A DNA stretch of 12,880 nucleotides from Phycisphaerae bacterium (GTDB lineage Bacteria > Planctomycetota > Phycisphaerae > Sedimentisphaerales > Anaerobacaceae). Below, one piece after another: positions 5,264 through 12,162 of the stretch. How positions within the stretch are numbered: the first letter of the stretch is position 1; each line of letters starts with the position of its first letter. The notes under the pieces were generated by a model. The model searched no databases. It was not told where the DNA came from and was given only the letters and a program-made list of their open reading frames with translations. Location of the stretch: contig JAUVYZ010000019.1 of assembly GCA_030602845.1 (NCBI GenBank), positions 1-12,880 of the forward strand, written 5' to 3'. The position numbers and the translations under genes were made by a program.

Positions 5264-7240
5264 TTAGACCAACACATCTACGAAGTCGTCGGCAATGAGC
5301 ATCTCCCGTGGTTCTGAAAATTCAGAGTAGCCGGGGTCATTTGTCAGCCATTCATTAGTCCCGAAGGTATCGTGGTCTGGATTGTTCCGTTCTGCGCCGG
5401 CCTGCTGCTCGGACCAGGCGTCCTGCTCCGCCGCCAGCGATGTGTCTTTAAAGGCGTGGTGCTCTTGCTGGTTTGTCAAAACAACTTCAAGCCGTTTTAT
5501 CTGAACGCCACACTCTGCAAGGTTTCGGATTAGCTGTGGCAGCGCCTGTTCTATCTCATATCTGGTTTGTGCCCTATCGACTTCTAATAAACCGGTGATT
5601 TGGTCACCCTTGCCCTGGAATTTTATAAAAACCCTTCCGAGCTCCGGCGGGTTGAGGCGAATGGTGAGCTGCTGGTCGCCCTGGCGTAAAGAGGTGTGCA
5701 TAGATTCCTGGAGCTGTTCGCTAACGGTTGTAAAGGCATTTCGTGGCGAAGCATTGTCGGCGGCCTTTGCGGTTTGTGCCAAGGGCGGTGTTTGCTCTGC
5801 AATGGGGGTCTGGGCGTTATTGGAGAGTATCTGCTCGAAATTTGAATTAGAGCCCCTGCCGGAGGTCGGGCTGCGGTTGTCTTTCGTCTGGCCTGTGGAT
5901 ACCTGGACGTGTGCCGGGTTCAAGTTCTGGAGAAGGAGCTTGCCTGAGGGATTGTCCGCCTGCTCTTTGCCACTGCCATCCGTCAATTCTGAGAGTCCCG
6001 TCGTGCCGGGACGGTTTCGCCGAGGGGTATCGGCTTTGCCGGTTTCCGAATTGAAAACATCCTTGTTTTTAGTATCGGCTTTGTTGGCTGCCGAATTGAA
6101 AACGTCCTTGTTTTCAGTATCAGCTTTGTTGGCTGCCGAATTGAAAACGTCCTTGTTTTCAGTATCAGCTTTGTTGGCTGCCGAATTGAAAACGTCCTTG
6201 TTTTCAGCAGACGTCTGGAACGTGCGCGAACCCTGCACCGGTTTCTCGGCAATAAAAGCGGATTTTTCCGGGTCAACGGGCACTTTTTGCCTGGGAGCAG
6301 CGGCTTTGTCCTGAACTTCCGGGAAGCTGTCATTTGCCCCGGGTGTTTTTTGCCCGCCGGAAGTGGCTTGTCCGTCTGCGATAGCCGTTTTTTCGCCAGC
6401 AACGGCTGTTTTGCCGCCAGTGATGGGCGTTTCGGGCGTTAATTTTTGACCGCCCAATACAGGGGTTTTTTGACCGCCGGAAGCAGCTGACGTGCCGGCA
6501 ATTACCGATTTTTCGCCGATTGTGGTGGTTTTGCCGTCGGCGGTCGGTACTTCGGAGTCCAACTCCTCGCCGTTTTTCTGGTTGATAAGGCCTTTCGCGG
6601 TAATGAGTGCTTTATTTGATACCTGTATTTTTCCCGCGTTTTTGCATTCTGCAGACTGAGTACGGGTAACAAGCGTATTCTTAGCGGTGAGCGTATTCCC
6701 GGCTGTGAGCGTATTCCTGGAGGTGTAAGGTAAAACGGCTTTGAGCCCAAGCCGGCCCTTATCCGTGGTTAGAAGAGGCGCTTTTGCGACCGGCTTGGCG
6801 GTTGGTCCGGTGGCGGGGGGGAATTTTCCGGTTCTTAAATTAGCGAGTAATTGTGCCAGTTGATAGCCGGCTTTCGGCCCCATTTTTCTGGCGACCCCTT
6901 TTTTGCCGTGCTCGACGAGAGGGTAGCCAGCCAACCACCTCTGTACCACATCCGGCTGCTCTGCCCTGTCAGAGGCCGGGTTTTGCCCGTTTTGTGTCCC
7001 TTCGGTCGTTGTTTTTTTGTGAAGTGTGTAACGAAACTCCTGCGGCGGTCTGTTTATGTGCTCATTTTGGGCGATAGTCGATGTATTATCGGTCGTTGCT
7101 TCCGGTGTATTGGCGTGTTGTGGGTTGTCAGCCGGGGCCTGGGCAAATTGCCTGCTATTCTGGGCTGCTGTCGGCTTTGATGGAGTCAGGCCGGCTCCAA
7201 CATTACCCACGAACGTACTTGTCAATAAACCGGTATTCAT
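5264..7240 (-). CDS. fliK: Flagellar hook-length control protein FliK
   Basis: This 658-residue protein is long for FliK, the secreted ruler that measures hook length and switches the export gate from hook to filament substrates. The identifying part is the C-terminal Flg_hook domain (about 505-588), with QQLTIRLNPPELGRVFIKFQ and an ALPQLIRNLAECGV helix. Before it lies about 500 residues of low-complexity, Thr/Ala/Lys/Gln-rich sequence with internal repeats: NTLTA-type near 173-190, GGQKTP/GGKTAVAGEK-type near 255-300, and four 15-residue repeats at about 345-405. A tail of 70 residues follows the domain. It is transcribed away from the basal-body operon. A sigma-54 promoter ends only about 4 bases before the ATG and there is no ribosome binding site, so translation from 7240 would be nearly leaderless. 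No better in-frame start is visible nearby. Function is firm from the C-terminal domain and context. Confidence 0.9.
   Translation of the reverse strand: MNTGLLTSTFVGNVGAGLTPSKPTAAQNSRQFAQAPADNPQHANTPEATTDNTSTIAQNEHINRPPQEFRYTLHKKTTTEGTQNGQNPASDRAEQPDVVQRWLAGYPLVEHGKKGVARKMGPKAGYQLAQLLANLRTGKFPPATGPTAKPVAKAPLLTTDKGRLGLKAVLPYTSRNTLTAGNTLTAKNTLVTRTQSAECKNAGKIQVSNKALITAKGLINQKNGEELDSEVPTADGKTTTIGEKSVIAGTSAASGGQKTPVLGGQKLTPETPITGGKTAVAGEKTAIADGQATSGGQKTPGANDSFPEVQDKAAAPRQKVPVDPEKSAFIAEKPVQGSRTFQTSAENKDVFNSAANKADTENKDVFNSAANKADTENKDVFNSAANKADTKNKDVFNSETGKADTPRRNRPGTTGLSELTDGSGKEQADNPSGKLLLQNLNPAHVQVSTGQTKDNRSPTSGRGSNSNFEQILSNNAQTPIAEQTPPLAQTAKAADNASPRNAFTTVSEQLQESMHTSLRQGDQQLTIRLNPPELGRVFIKFQGKGDQITGLLEVDRAQTRYEIEQALPQLIRNLAECGVQIKRLEVVLTNQQEHHAFKDTSLAAEQDAWSEQQAGAERNNPDHDTFGTNEWLTNDPGYSEFSEPREMLIADDFVDVLV
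6027..6206 (-). repeat. Four 45-bp tandem repeats inside fliK
   Basis: Four units lie end to end at 6027-6071, 6072-6116, 6117-6161 and 6162-6206, each encoding 15 residues of the form ENKDVFNSAANKADT. The three at the coding 5' side are nearly identical in DNA; the last (6027-6071) is more diverged (KNKDVFNSETGKADT). Because each is a multiple of three, gain or loss keeps the frame and changes only ruler length. Confidence 0.95.
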
Positions 7241-7254
7241 ACAACAATCTTTAG

Positions 7255-7270
7255 AGCAACAGCCGTGCCA
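7255..7270 (-). promoter_or_regulatory. Sigma-54 promoter of fliK
   Basis: On the minus strand the sequence is TGGCACG-N4-TTGCT, a perfect match to the -24/-12 consensus with GG-N10-GC spacing. The -12 base is 7256, placing the start point near 7244 and leaving only about 4 bases before the fliK ATG. Confidence 0.85.
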
Positions 7271-7348
7271 GTATGCTGGGGCGGACTTCTGGTAGATGAT
7301 AAGTGTTTGTTAATAAGGCAGTTATGAATATTGAAAGGACAATGATTG

Positions 7349-7498
7349 ATGGAAAATGCCCTGCTGCCGGCCCCGCTTGCTGCCGGCAGGAGGAGAAATA
7401 TTCCTGTGGTCGGGAAAAAACTTCCGGTTTGGCTTGTGGGTAAGTCGAAAGGGTTTGCGAGGGTGCCGGCCTGTAAAAAAACGCACGCGGTTGTATAG
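7349..7498 (+). CDS. Small open reading frame between the divergent promoters
   Basis: A 49-codon frame with ATG at 7349 and AAAGGA about 9 bases upstream encodes a basic peptide (MENALLPAPLAAGRRN at the start). It overlaps an imperfect GC-rich inverted repeat at 7360-7390, which may be the real feature. An overlapping 33-codon frame from ATG 7342 is cysteine-rich. I recognise neither, and no promoter precedes them; a chance frame is more likely. The rest of the 7271-7606 gap holds nothing else I can name, though activator sites shared by the two sigma-54 promoters would be expected there. Confidence 0.18.
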   Translation: MENALLPAPLAAGRRRNIPVVGKKLPVWLVGKSKGFARVPACKKTHAVV

Positions 7499-7606
7499 AA
7501 TCCTGACGCCGGTGCTGCCATCCGAATGAGCGATTATTTGGGTTTTAGGCGGTTTTTCGGAAAGAATAGGCGGTTAATAGATTGAAAATGCCCGGCTTTA
7601 CGCATC

Positions 7607-7623
7607 TGGCACGATTATTGCTA
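7607..7623 (+). promoter_or_regulatory. Sigma-54 promoter of the flgB-fliI operon
   Basis: TGGCACG-ATTA-TTGCTA is a perfect match to the sigma-54 -24/-12 consensus with GG (7608-7609) and GC (7620-7621) separated by 10 bases. The start point would be near 7633, giving a leader of about 127 bases to flgB that includes the palindrome at 7680-7722. Basal-body operons are commonly under RpoN and an NtrC-type activator in bacteria with this arrangement. Confidence 0.9.
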
Positions 7624-7679
7624 ATTTTTCCTGAGCAGACAAAGTTTGTGCAGAGATTTGGGAAAGGGCTCTCATTTTG

Positions 7680-7722
7680 CCCGGCACCAAATGAGTATAG
7701 GCTCACGCCTATTTGGTGCGGG
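7680..7722 (+). repeat. Palindromic element in the flgB leader
   Basis: An outer pair of arms (CCCGGCACCAAAT and ATTTGGTGCGGG, one bulged base) encloses a small inner hairpin, AGGC-tcac-GCCT. It lies in the 5' leader made from the sigma-54 promoter, about 38 bases before the flgB start. A related element precedes flgC at 8121-8166. Confidence 0.65.
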
Positions 7723-7759
7723 ATGATTGGTGCGTGGCAAAACGGGGCCCAAAACAGAG

Positions 7760-8119
7760 ATGTCCAAGACAAGCAATATAATAGATTTTCTCGAAGCCGG
7801 TATAAGGGCTGAAAGCCTTCGCCAGAAGGCGATTGCCAATAATATTGCCAATCTTGAGACTCCGGGATACCGGCGGCTTAGCGTCAAGTTCGAAGAGTTA
7901 CTTTCCAAGGCCCTGGATTCGTCCGGCTCGGCTGACCTTAGTGAAATGGAGGGGCTGATTTATCAGCCTAAACAGACGCCTGTGAAGTCAAACGGCAATG
8001 ATGTCAATCTGGAGGTCGAGGTTGGAGAGATGGTTAAGAACACTCTTCGCCATAAGGTATATATTCGGGTACTGAGCAAGAAATACCGCCAGATGGAATT
8101 GGCGATGAACACAAAGTAG
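7760..8119 (+). CDS. flgB: Flagellar proximal rod protein FlgB
   Basis: FlgB is one of the proximal rod subunits that connect the MS ring to the distal rod in the periplasm. At 119 residues it has normal length. The rod-family N-terminal motif ANNIANLETPGYRR is at 26-39, and the C-terminal half carries the family segment GNDVNLEVEVGEM (79-91). I choose the ATG at 7760 because it gives the typical FlgB N-terminus; in-frame TTG/GTG codons at 7727-7732 would add residues not seen in the family. No good ribosome binding site precedes it; instead there is a GGGGCCC (7744-7750). It is the first gene of the operon, followed 66 bases later by flgC. Confidence 0.93.
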   Translation: MSKTSNIIDFLEAGIRAESLRQKAIANNIANLETPGYRRLSVKFEELLSKALDSSGSADLSEMEGLIYQPKQTPVKSNGNDVNLEVEVGEMVKNTLRHKVYIRVLSKKYRQMELAMNTK

Positions 8120-8120
8120 T

Positions 8121-8166
8121 GCCCCCACACGAATCAGGCGTGAGCCTAAGCTCAATTAGTGCGGGC
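8121..8166 (+). repeat. Palindromic element between flgB and flgC
   Basis: Imperfect outer arms (GCCCCCACACGAAT, 8121-8134, and ATTAGTGCGGGC, 8155-8166) enclose AGGC-gtga-GCCT (8136-8147). The organisation and arm sequences resemble the element at 7680-7722, with the inner loop inverted (gtga against tcac). It starts 1 base after the flgB stop codon. Confidence 0.6.
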
Positions 8167-8185
8167 CCAGAAAGGATTAGAGCGA

Positions 8186-8590
8186 ATGGAAGTTAACAAT
8201 ATTTTCGGCCCCGTAGATATAGCGATTTCGGGTTTGCGAGCCCAGGGCAAACAGATGGAAGTGATTTCGTCGAATGTTGCCAATGCCCGCACGACCAATG
8301 CGGGCAAGGGCGAGCCCTACCGCAGACTCGAAGCGCTATTCAAAACAGACGGGGACGATATCGGCGGCGTTAGTCTGGACGAGATAGTTAAGGACATGAG
8401 CGATTTCCCCAAAATTTTAGACCCCGGTCACCCTAATGCTGACGAGCATGGGTACGTGACGATGCCCAACGTGAATTTGCCGACTGAGATGATAAATCTA
8501 AATATTGCAATGCGGGCATATCAGGCTAACGCCGCAATTTTGAAACGTTACCAGGCAATGGTGGAAACTTCACTGGAATTACTTCGATAA
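8186..8590 (+). CDS. flgC: Flagellar proximal rod protein FlgC
   Basis: This 134-residue protein has the expected length and domains of FlgC, a proximal rod subunit exported by the flagellar type III system. ISSNVANARTTNAG (27-40) is the N-terminal rod motif. DPGHPNADEHGYVTMPNVNL (79-98) and AMRAYQANAAIL (108-119) are hallmark FlgC sequence. Start ATG 8186 has AGGA about 9 bases upstream; an upstream GTG at 8159 would add nine residues that overlap the palindromic element and is unlikely. FliE follows 16 bases after the stop. Confidence 0.95.
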   Translation: MEVNNIFGPVDIAISGLRAQGKQMEVISSNVANARTTNAGKGEPYRRLEALFKTDGDDIGGVSLDEIVKDMSDFPKILDPGHPNADEHGYVTMPNVNLPTEMINLNIAMRAYQANAAILKRYQAMVETSLELLR

Positions 8591-8606
8591 GTGAGGAGAA
8601 GCAGAT

Positions 8607-8927
8607 ATGGTTAACCTAAATGCGAATGTAGGCTCGATACTGCCCAAGACCAATGTTGATTTCGGCGGGATGCCCAAAATGGTAGGCGGGCAACAGAAGT
8701 CAGGCTTTGCCGACACTATCAAGGCCGTCGAAAAACACATATCCAAGGTTGATGACCTTCAACAGTTATCGAATGCGTCCATAAAGGATTTGTTGTCCGG
8801 CAAAAGTGAAGATATTGCTTCGGTGGTCTCGGCGGTGGCTAAAGCCGATATGAGTTTCAAGCTTCTTGTGGGCGTGAGAAACAAGCTAATCGAAGCGTAC
8901 AAACAAACTATGAATATGCCGTTGTAA
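8607..8927 (+). CDS. fliE: Flagellar hook-basal body protein FliE
   Basis: FliE is the small adaptor joining the MS ring (FliF) to the rod and is among the first export substrates. The length, 106 residues, is typical. Identification rests on the C-terminal segment ADMSFKLLVGVRNKLIEAYK (80-99) followed by QTMNMPL, the most conserved part of the family, and on position after flgC. The ribosome binding site GAGGAG lies 8 bases before the ATG. A 125-base gap to fliF follows. Confidence 0.95.
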   Translation: MVNLNANVGSILPKTNVDFGGMPKMVGGQQKSGFADTIKAVEKHISKVDDLQQLSNASIKDLLSGKSEDIASVVSAVAKADMSFKLLVGVRNKLIEAYKQTMNMPL

Positions 8928-8970
8928 TTGATTATTGATTATTTTCCGAAACGACATCGGGAACCAGACA

Positions 8971-8988
8971 TCGGGTAAAGACACCCGA
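8971..8988 (+). terminator. Stem-loop between fliE and fliF, possible attenuator
   Basis: A 6-bp stem (TCGGGT-aaagac-ACCCGA) lies in the only sizeable gap of the operon and is followed within 20 bases by a T-rich stretch ending in ATTTTT (about 9001-9008). It could reduce transcription into fliFGHI; the short stem makes full termination unlikely. The flanks also show an AT-rich repeat (TTGATTAT seen three times, at about 8929, 8936 and 8997). Confidence 0.3.
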
Positions 8989-9052
8989 GGTTTCTATTGA
9001 TTATTTTTAACGTCTTTTCCAAACATCAATACTCAATTAACGAAGGGATTTG

Positions 9053-10564
9053 ATGAACTTTTTCCAGAAGATAGGAGCAGTCTGGCAAAAGACAAGCCTG
9101 GTTCAGCGAGCTTTGCTGATTGCGGTCGTTCTGACATTTGTTATTGTTGGTGTGCTGCTTATTTACTGGGTTCGCAGGCCGGATATGAGAATACTGTATC
9201 GTGAGCTGTCCCCTGAAGAAGCGTCCAAGATTACAGAGAAGATCAGTGAACAAGGTATTGCTTACGAGCTGCGAGCCGGCGGAACAAGTATCTACGTTCC
9301 GGAAGCGAAAGTCTATCAGCTTCGTCTGGATATGGCCAAAGAGGGACTTCCGGAAGGAGGTCAAAAAGGTTACAGGATATTTGATAATGAGCGTATCGGC
9401 ATCAGCCCTACTGTTCAAAATATTAACCTCAAGCGTGCGTTAGAGGAAGAGCTCGCCATGAGTATCCAGATGATAAATGGTGTGGTTCACGCACGGGTCC
9501 ATTTAGTAAGCGCTGAGCGGACACTGTTTAGCTCCCAGGCAGGTGAGACCACCGCTTCGGTGGTTCTCCGACTAAAAGCGGGCTATCGAGTAAGTTCGTT
9601 GAATATAGCGGCAATTACAAACCTTGTGGCCGGCGGTGTTGAGGGACTCAGGCCGGAAGATGTGACCGTGATAGACAGCGAAGGACATCTTCTTTCGTAT
9701 AAGTCGGACCAAACTATGGCCAGCGGGGCAGGCAGTGTTGCCGATTATAAGGAAAGAGTAGAGCAGAACTTAGCAAACAAAGTTGAAGATATGCTCACCG
9801 TTGTTTTAGGCCCTGGTCGTGCCACGGTAAGTGTCAGCGCCGTTATTGATATGAACAGCATCAGTACCGTTACGGAAAAGTTCGAGCCAAAGGGAGTTGC
9901 TACAAAAGAAGAGATTACAACTGGCTCTGAAATTGGAGCCAGCAGTGCGCCGGTTGCGGGCGAGCCAGCCGTACCGGGCAGCACAAAGAAAGACGAAACG
10001 ATTATTACCGAATACGAGGTGGGCAAGACTGTAACGCAGGAGGTCATTCTGCCGGGCAAAATAAAAACTCTGACGGTGGCGGCTTTTGTTGACTTATCGC
10101 CGGCCGATGCGAATGAAACAGGGACAGGGACAGGTGTCCAGGCCGCAACGATAATGGAGTTGTCTGATGTGGAAGAAATCATTAGAAATGCGCTCGGTCT
10201 TAAGGAGACAGACCTGCTTAAAGTGGTTGACGCCAAGTTTCATCGTCCGTCGGAACTGCTGGTTGATGAGGAGCCGTCGAACTGGCCTCGTTATATAGCA
10301 ATTGCCCGCCAGGTTTCTTTAGGGATTATGGCAATTTGCGCCCTGCTTGTTCTTCGGATATTCAGTGGTGCAAGGAAAAAGATGGCCTCGACCGCCGCGG
10401 CAGGAGGGTTGGTCGGAGCGGAGGAGGCTGCCGGCCTTCTCCCGGCCGGAGCTGAGGGCCCTGAACCATTAGCGCTGCGCAAACAAATAACCAGCGCCAT
10501 GCAGAGTAATCCTGAGCAGGTGAAGCAATTGTTTTCCAGCTGGCTCGAAGAAAAGGGGGAATAA
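9053..10564 (+). CDS. fliF: Flagellar MS-ring protein FliF
   Basis: FliF oligomerises in the cytoplasmic membrane as the MS ring, the base on which rod, switch and export gate assemble. This 503-residue protein has a first membrane segment near 19-41 (ALLIAVVLTFVIVGVLLIYW), a periplasmic region with ring-building motifs (MAKEGLPEGGQ and FDNERIGISPTVQNIN around 90-125; ARVHLVSAERTLF near 147-159), a variable Thr/Ala/Pro stretch near 300-320, and a second membrane segment at about 421-437. The C-terminal cytosolic tail ends with QITSAMQSNPEQVKQLFSSWL, the FliG-binding helix pattern. The ATG at 9053 has AAGGGA 6 bases upstream and is preferred over the adjacent TTG. FliG starts 4 bases after its stop. 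Confidence 0.96.
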   Translation: MNFFQKIGAVWQKTSLVQRALLIAVVLTFVIVGVLLIYWVRRPDMRILYRELSPEEASKITEKISEQGIAYELRAGGTSIYVPEAKVYQLRLDMAKEGLPEGGQKGYRIFDNERIGISPTVQNINLKRALEEELAMSIQMINGVVHARVHLVSAERTLFSSQAGETTASVVLRLKAGYRVSSLNIAAITNLVAGGVEGLRPEDVTVIDSEGHLLSYKSDQTMASGAGSVADYKERVEQNLANKVEDMLTVVLGPGRATVSVSAVIDMNSISTVTEKFEPKGVATKEEITTGSEIGASSAPVAGEPAVPGSTKKDETIITEYEVGKTVTQEVILPGKIKTLTVAAFVDLSPADANETGTGTGVQAATIMELSDVEEIIRNALGLKETDLLKVVDAKFHRPSELLVDEEPSNWPRYIAIARQVSLGIMAICALLVLRIFSGARKKMASTAAAGGLVGAEEAAGLLPAGAEGPEPLALRKQITSAMQSNPEQVKQLFSSWLEEKGE

Positions 10565-10568
10565 GTAA

Positions 10569-11561
10569 GTGGCAGTTACGGGTAAACATAGAGCTGCGAT
10601 GCTGCTGACAAGCCTGGATACTAACACGGCGGCCGAGCTGCTCAAGGGTCTGCCTCCGGATGACATTCAACAGATAGCTGTGGAGCTGGCTCGAATCGAC
10701 GCATCGGGCCATCGCGACAGGAAGGAGGAAGCGAACATTGCCCGCGAGTTCTATAACTCACTTCAAAAAAGCCAAAGTCAGGGATTCAGTATAAAAGGTT
10801 TTCTTAACGAAATGCTTGTAAGCATCCTTGGCAAAGAGAAGGCGGAACAAGTTCAAACTCAGATTAGAAAGGTAACACAAAAAAAAGACGCGTTTGCGGA
10901 TATACGTTCAGCCAACACGGACGAACTGGTTCTTGCGCTGGAGGGTGAACACCCACAGACAATCGCAGTGGTACTGTCAGAGCTGTCTCCGAGGAAAAGC
11001 CAAGAGGTTCTGGCGCTTTTGAGCGAAGAGGCCAGCCTCAATGCCGTGTGCAAAATGACGAACCTGGATATGCTGCGAGGGGGAGTGAAGGAACGGATAG
11101 CGTCTATGGTTAACGACCGGCTCAAGAGTTTCAAAGGAGAGACTCTTGTGGAAAAACCGGAGCAAACCCTACGAAAACTTGCCATTATGTTAAGCGGTCT
11201 GCAGAAAGACCTGCGAGACCGCCTGCTCGATGAGATCAGAAAACACAACGAGGAGACGGCCACAATGGTAAGGCGTTTGATGGTAACGTGGGAAGATATT
11301 CCGTCGATAGCAGACAGGTCTCTGCAGGAAGGGCTGCGAGGCGTCCAGGCAGGCAAATTAGCGATTGCGCTTTTTGAGGCGGACCCGGAGATTGTGCAAA
11401 AGATACGCTCAAACATATCTGAGCGGCTTGCGGCCACGCTTGACGAAGAAATATCCCTGATGCAGGAGCCGCTGCAAGAAGAAGTTCTTGAGGCGAGGGA
11501 AGAAGTTGTCGAGCCTTTGCGAAAGGCCAGCGAAGAAGGCACACTCAGACGTGTAAGATAA
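10569..11561 (+). CDS. fliG: Flagellar motor switch protein FliG
   Basis: FliG forms the cytoplasmic rotor ring that binds FliF and FliM and takes torque from the stator. This 330-residue protein has family length. The N-terminal FliF-binding domain covers about 1-100, the middle domain has the EHPQTIAVVLSEL signature at 127-139, and the C-terminal torque domain contains WEDIPSIADRSLQEGLRGV at 241-259 with the expected charged residues. The hinge motif normally written MFxF is MVTW here (238-241). The start is GTG at 10569 with AGGGGGA inside the end of fliF, so translation is probably coupled to fliF. The tail after about residue 295 is rich in Glu and Arg. A GGGGGCCCCC palindrome follows the stop. 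Confidence 0.96.
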   Translation: MAVTGKHRAAMLLTSLDTNTAAELLKGLPPDDIQQIAVELARIDASGHRDRKEEANIAREFYNSLQKSQSQGFSIKGFLNEMLVSILGKEKAEQVQTQIRKVTQKKDAFADIRSANTDELVLALEGEHPQTIAVVLSELSPRKSQEVLALLSEEASLNAVCKMTNLDMLRGGVKERIASMVNDRLKSFKGETLVEKPEQTLRKLAIMLSGLQKDLRDRLLDEIRKHNEETATMVRRLMVTWEDIPSIADRSLQEGLRGVQAGKLAIALFEADPEIVQKIRSNISERLAATLDEEISLMQEPLQEEVLEAREEVVEPLRKASEEGTLRRVR

Positions 11562-11563
11562 AA

Positions 11564-11600
11564 GGGGGCCCCCAAACTCGGAAAAGAGCGTTTGGGAACC
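11564..11600 (+). repeat. Palindromes between fliG and fliH
   Basis: GGGGGCCCCC (11564-11573) is followed by an inverted repeat, CCCAAACTC with GAGcGTTTGGG, around a short purine loop. Together they fill most of the 46-base gap before the fliH ATG, where no clear ribosome binding site is visible. They could fold into a hairpin that controls fliH translation. Confidence 0.55.
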
Positions 11601-11607
11601 CAGTAAG

Positions 11608-12159
11608 ATGTCGCGAACGGTTACAATCCGACTTGAAAAGTCGATTGCCTCGGCAAAGCTACAGAACGGGGCTGCCGGGGGCGCTACGACAGCATCCGCC
11701 GATGGCAAAGAGGCTGAGCTGCTTCGCCTACAGAAAGAAAATCTGGCACAGGTGTGTGAGGCCCTGCAGGATGCAGTTAATAAAGTAAATGAGTTTCAAG
11801 AAAACTTGTTCAAGGAACATAAAAAGCAGATTGCCAAACTATCTGTTGAAATCGCCAGGAAGATATTGGTGCAAAAGGTTGAAGAAAAGGATTATGCAAT
11901 AGAGCCAATCATTGAAGAATCGCTTAAAAATGCTCCCACGCCTCAGGATGTTGTGGTGCATTTGAACCCTGAAGACCTTGTTGAATATCAAAAAGTACAG
12001 CAAGATGGCGCCACCGGCCCCTTAGCCGGTGTTAAGTTTGTTTCGGACCCAAATATTGGGCGGGCAGAGTGCCTACTTGAGACTCCAAAAGGAATAATCG
12101 AATCGTTGATTGACGAGCGTCTGGAACGAATTGGTAAAGCGCTTGAAACGGCGGAATAA
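11608..12159 (+). CDS. fliH: Flagellar export ATPase regulator FliH
   Basis: FliH forms a dimeric stalk that holds the ATPase FliI and links it to the C ring. This 183-residue protein shows the family plan: a short disordered N-terminus, a long helical, probably coiled-coil stretch (about 33-90), then the C-terminal FliI-binding domain with VVVHLNPEDL (115-124) and the ending GRAECLLETPKGIIESLIDE (151-170). The repeated GxxxG motifs seen in some FliH helices are not obvious here. The ATG at 11608 has no clear ribosome binding site. FliI follows 3 bases after the stop, so the two are probably translationally coupled. Confidence 0.92.
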   Translation: MSRTVTIRLEKSIASAKLQNGAAGGATTASADGKEAELLRLQKENLAQVCEALQDAVNKVNEFQENLFKEHKKQIAKLSVEIARKILVQKVEEKDYAIEPIIEESLKNAPTPQDVVVHLNPEDLVEYQKVQQDGATGPLAGVKFVSDPNIGRAECLLETPKGIIESLIDERLERIGKALETAE

Positions 12160-12162
12160 TTT

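Noticed and set aside
6027..6206. Possible CRISPR array
   Set aside because: The units are contiguous 45-bp tandem repeats without unique spacers, in frame inside fliK.
7085..7092. Minus-strand ACCGATAA as a sigma-28 -10 element
   Set aside because: It lies inside fliK coding sequence and has no -35 element at the right distance.
7727..7759. Upstream in-frame TTG/GTG starts for flgB
   Set aside because: They would add 11 or so residues absent from FlgB proteins and are not preceded by a better ribosome binding site.
10859..11575. 238-codon minus-strand frame opposite fliG
   Set aside because: Ser-rich shadow of a clearly recognised gene, no start signals.
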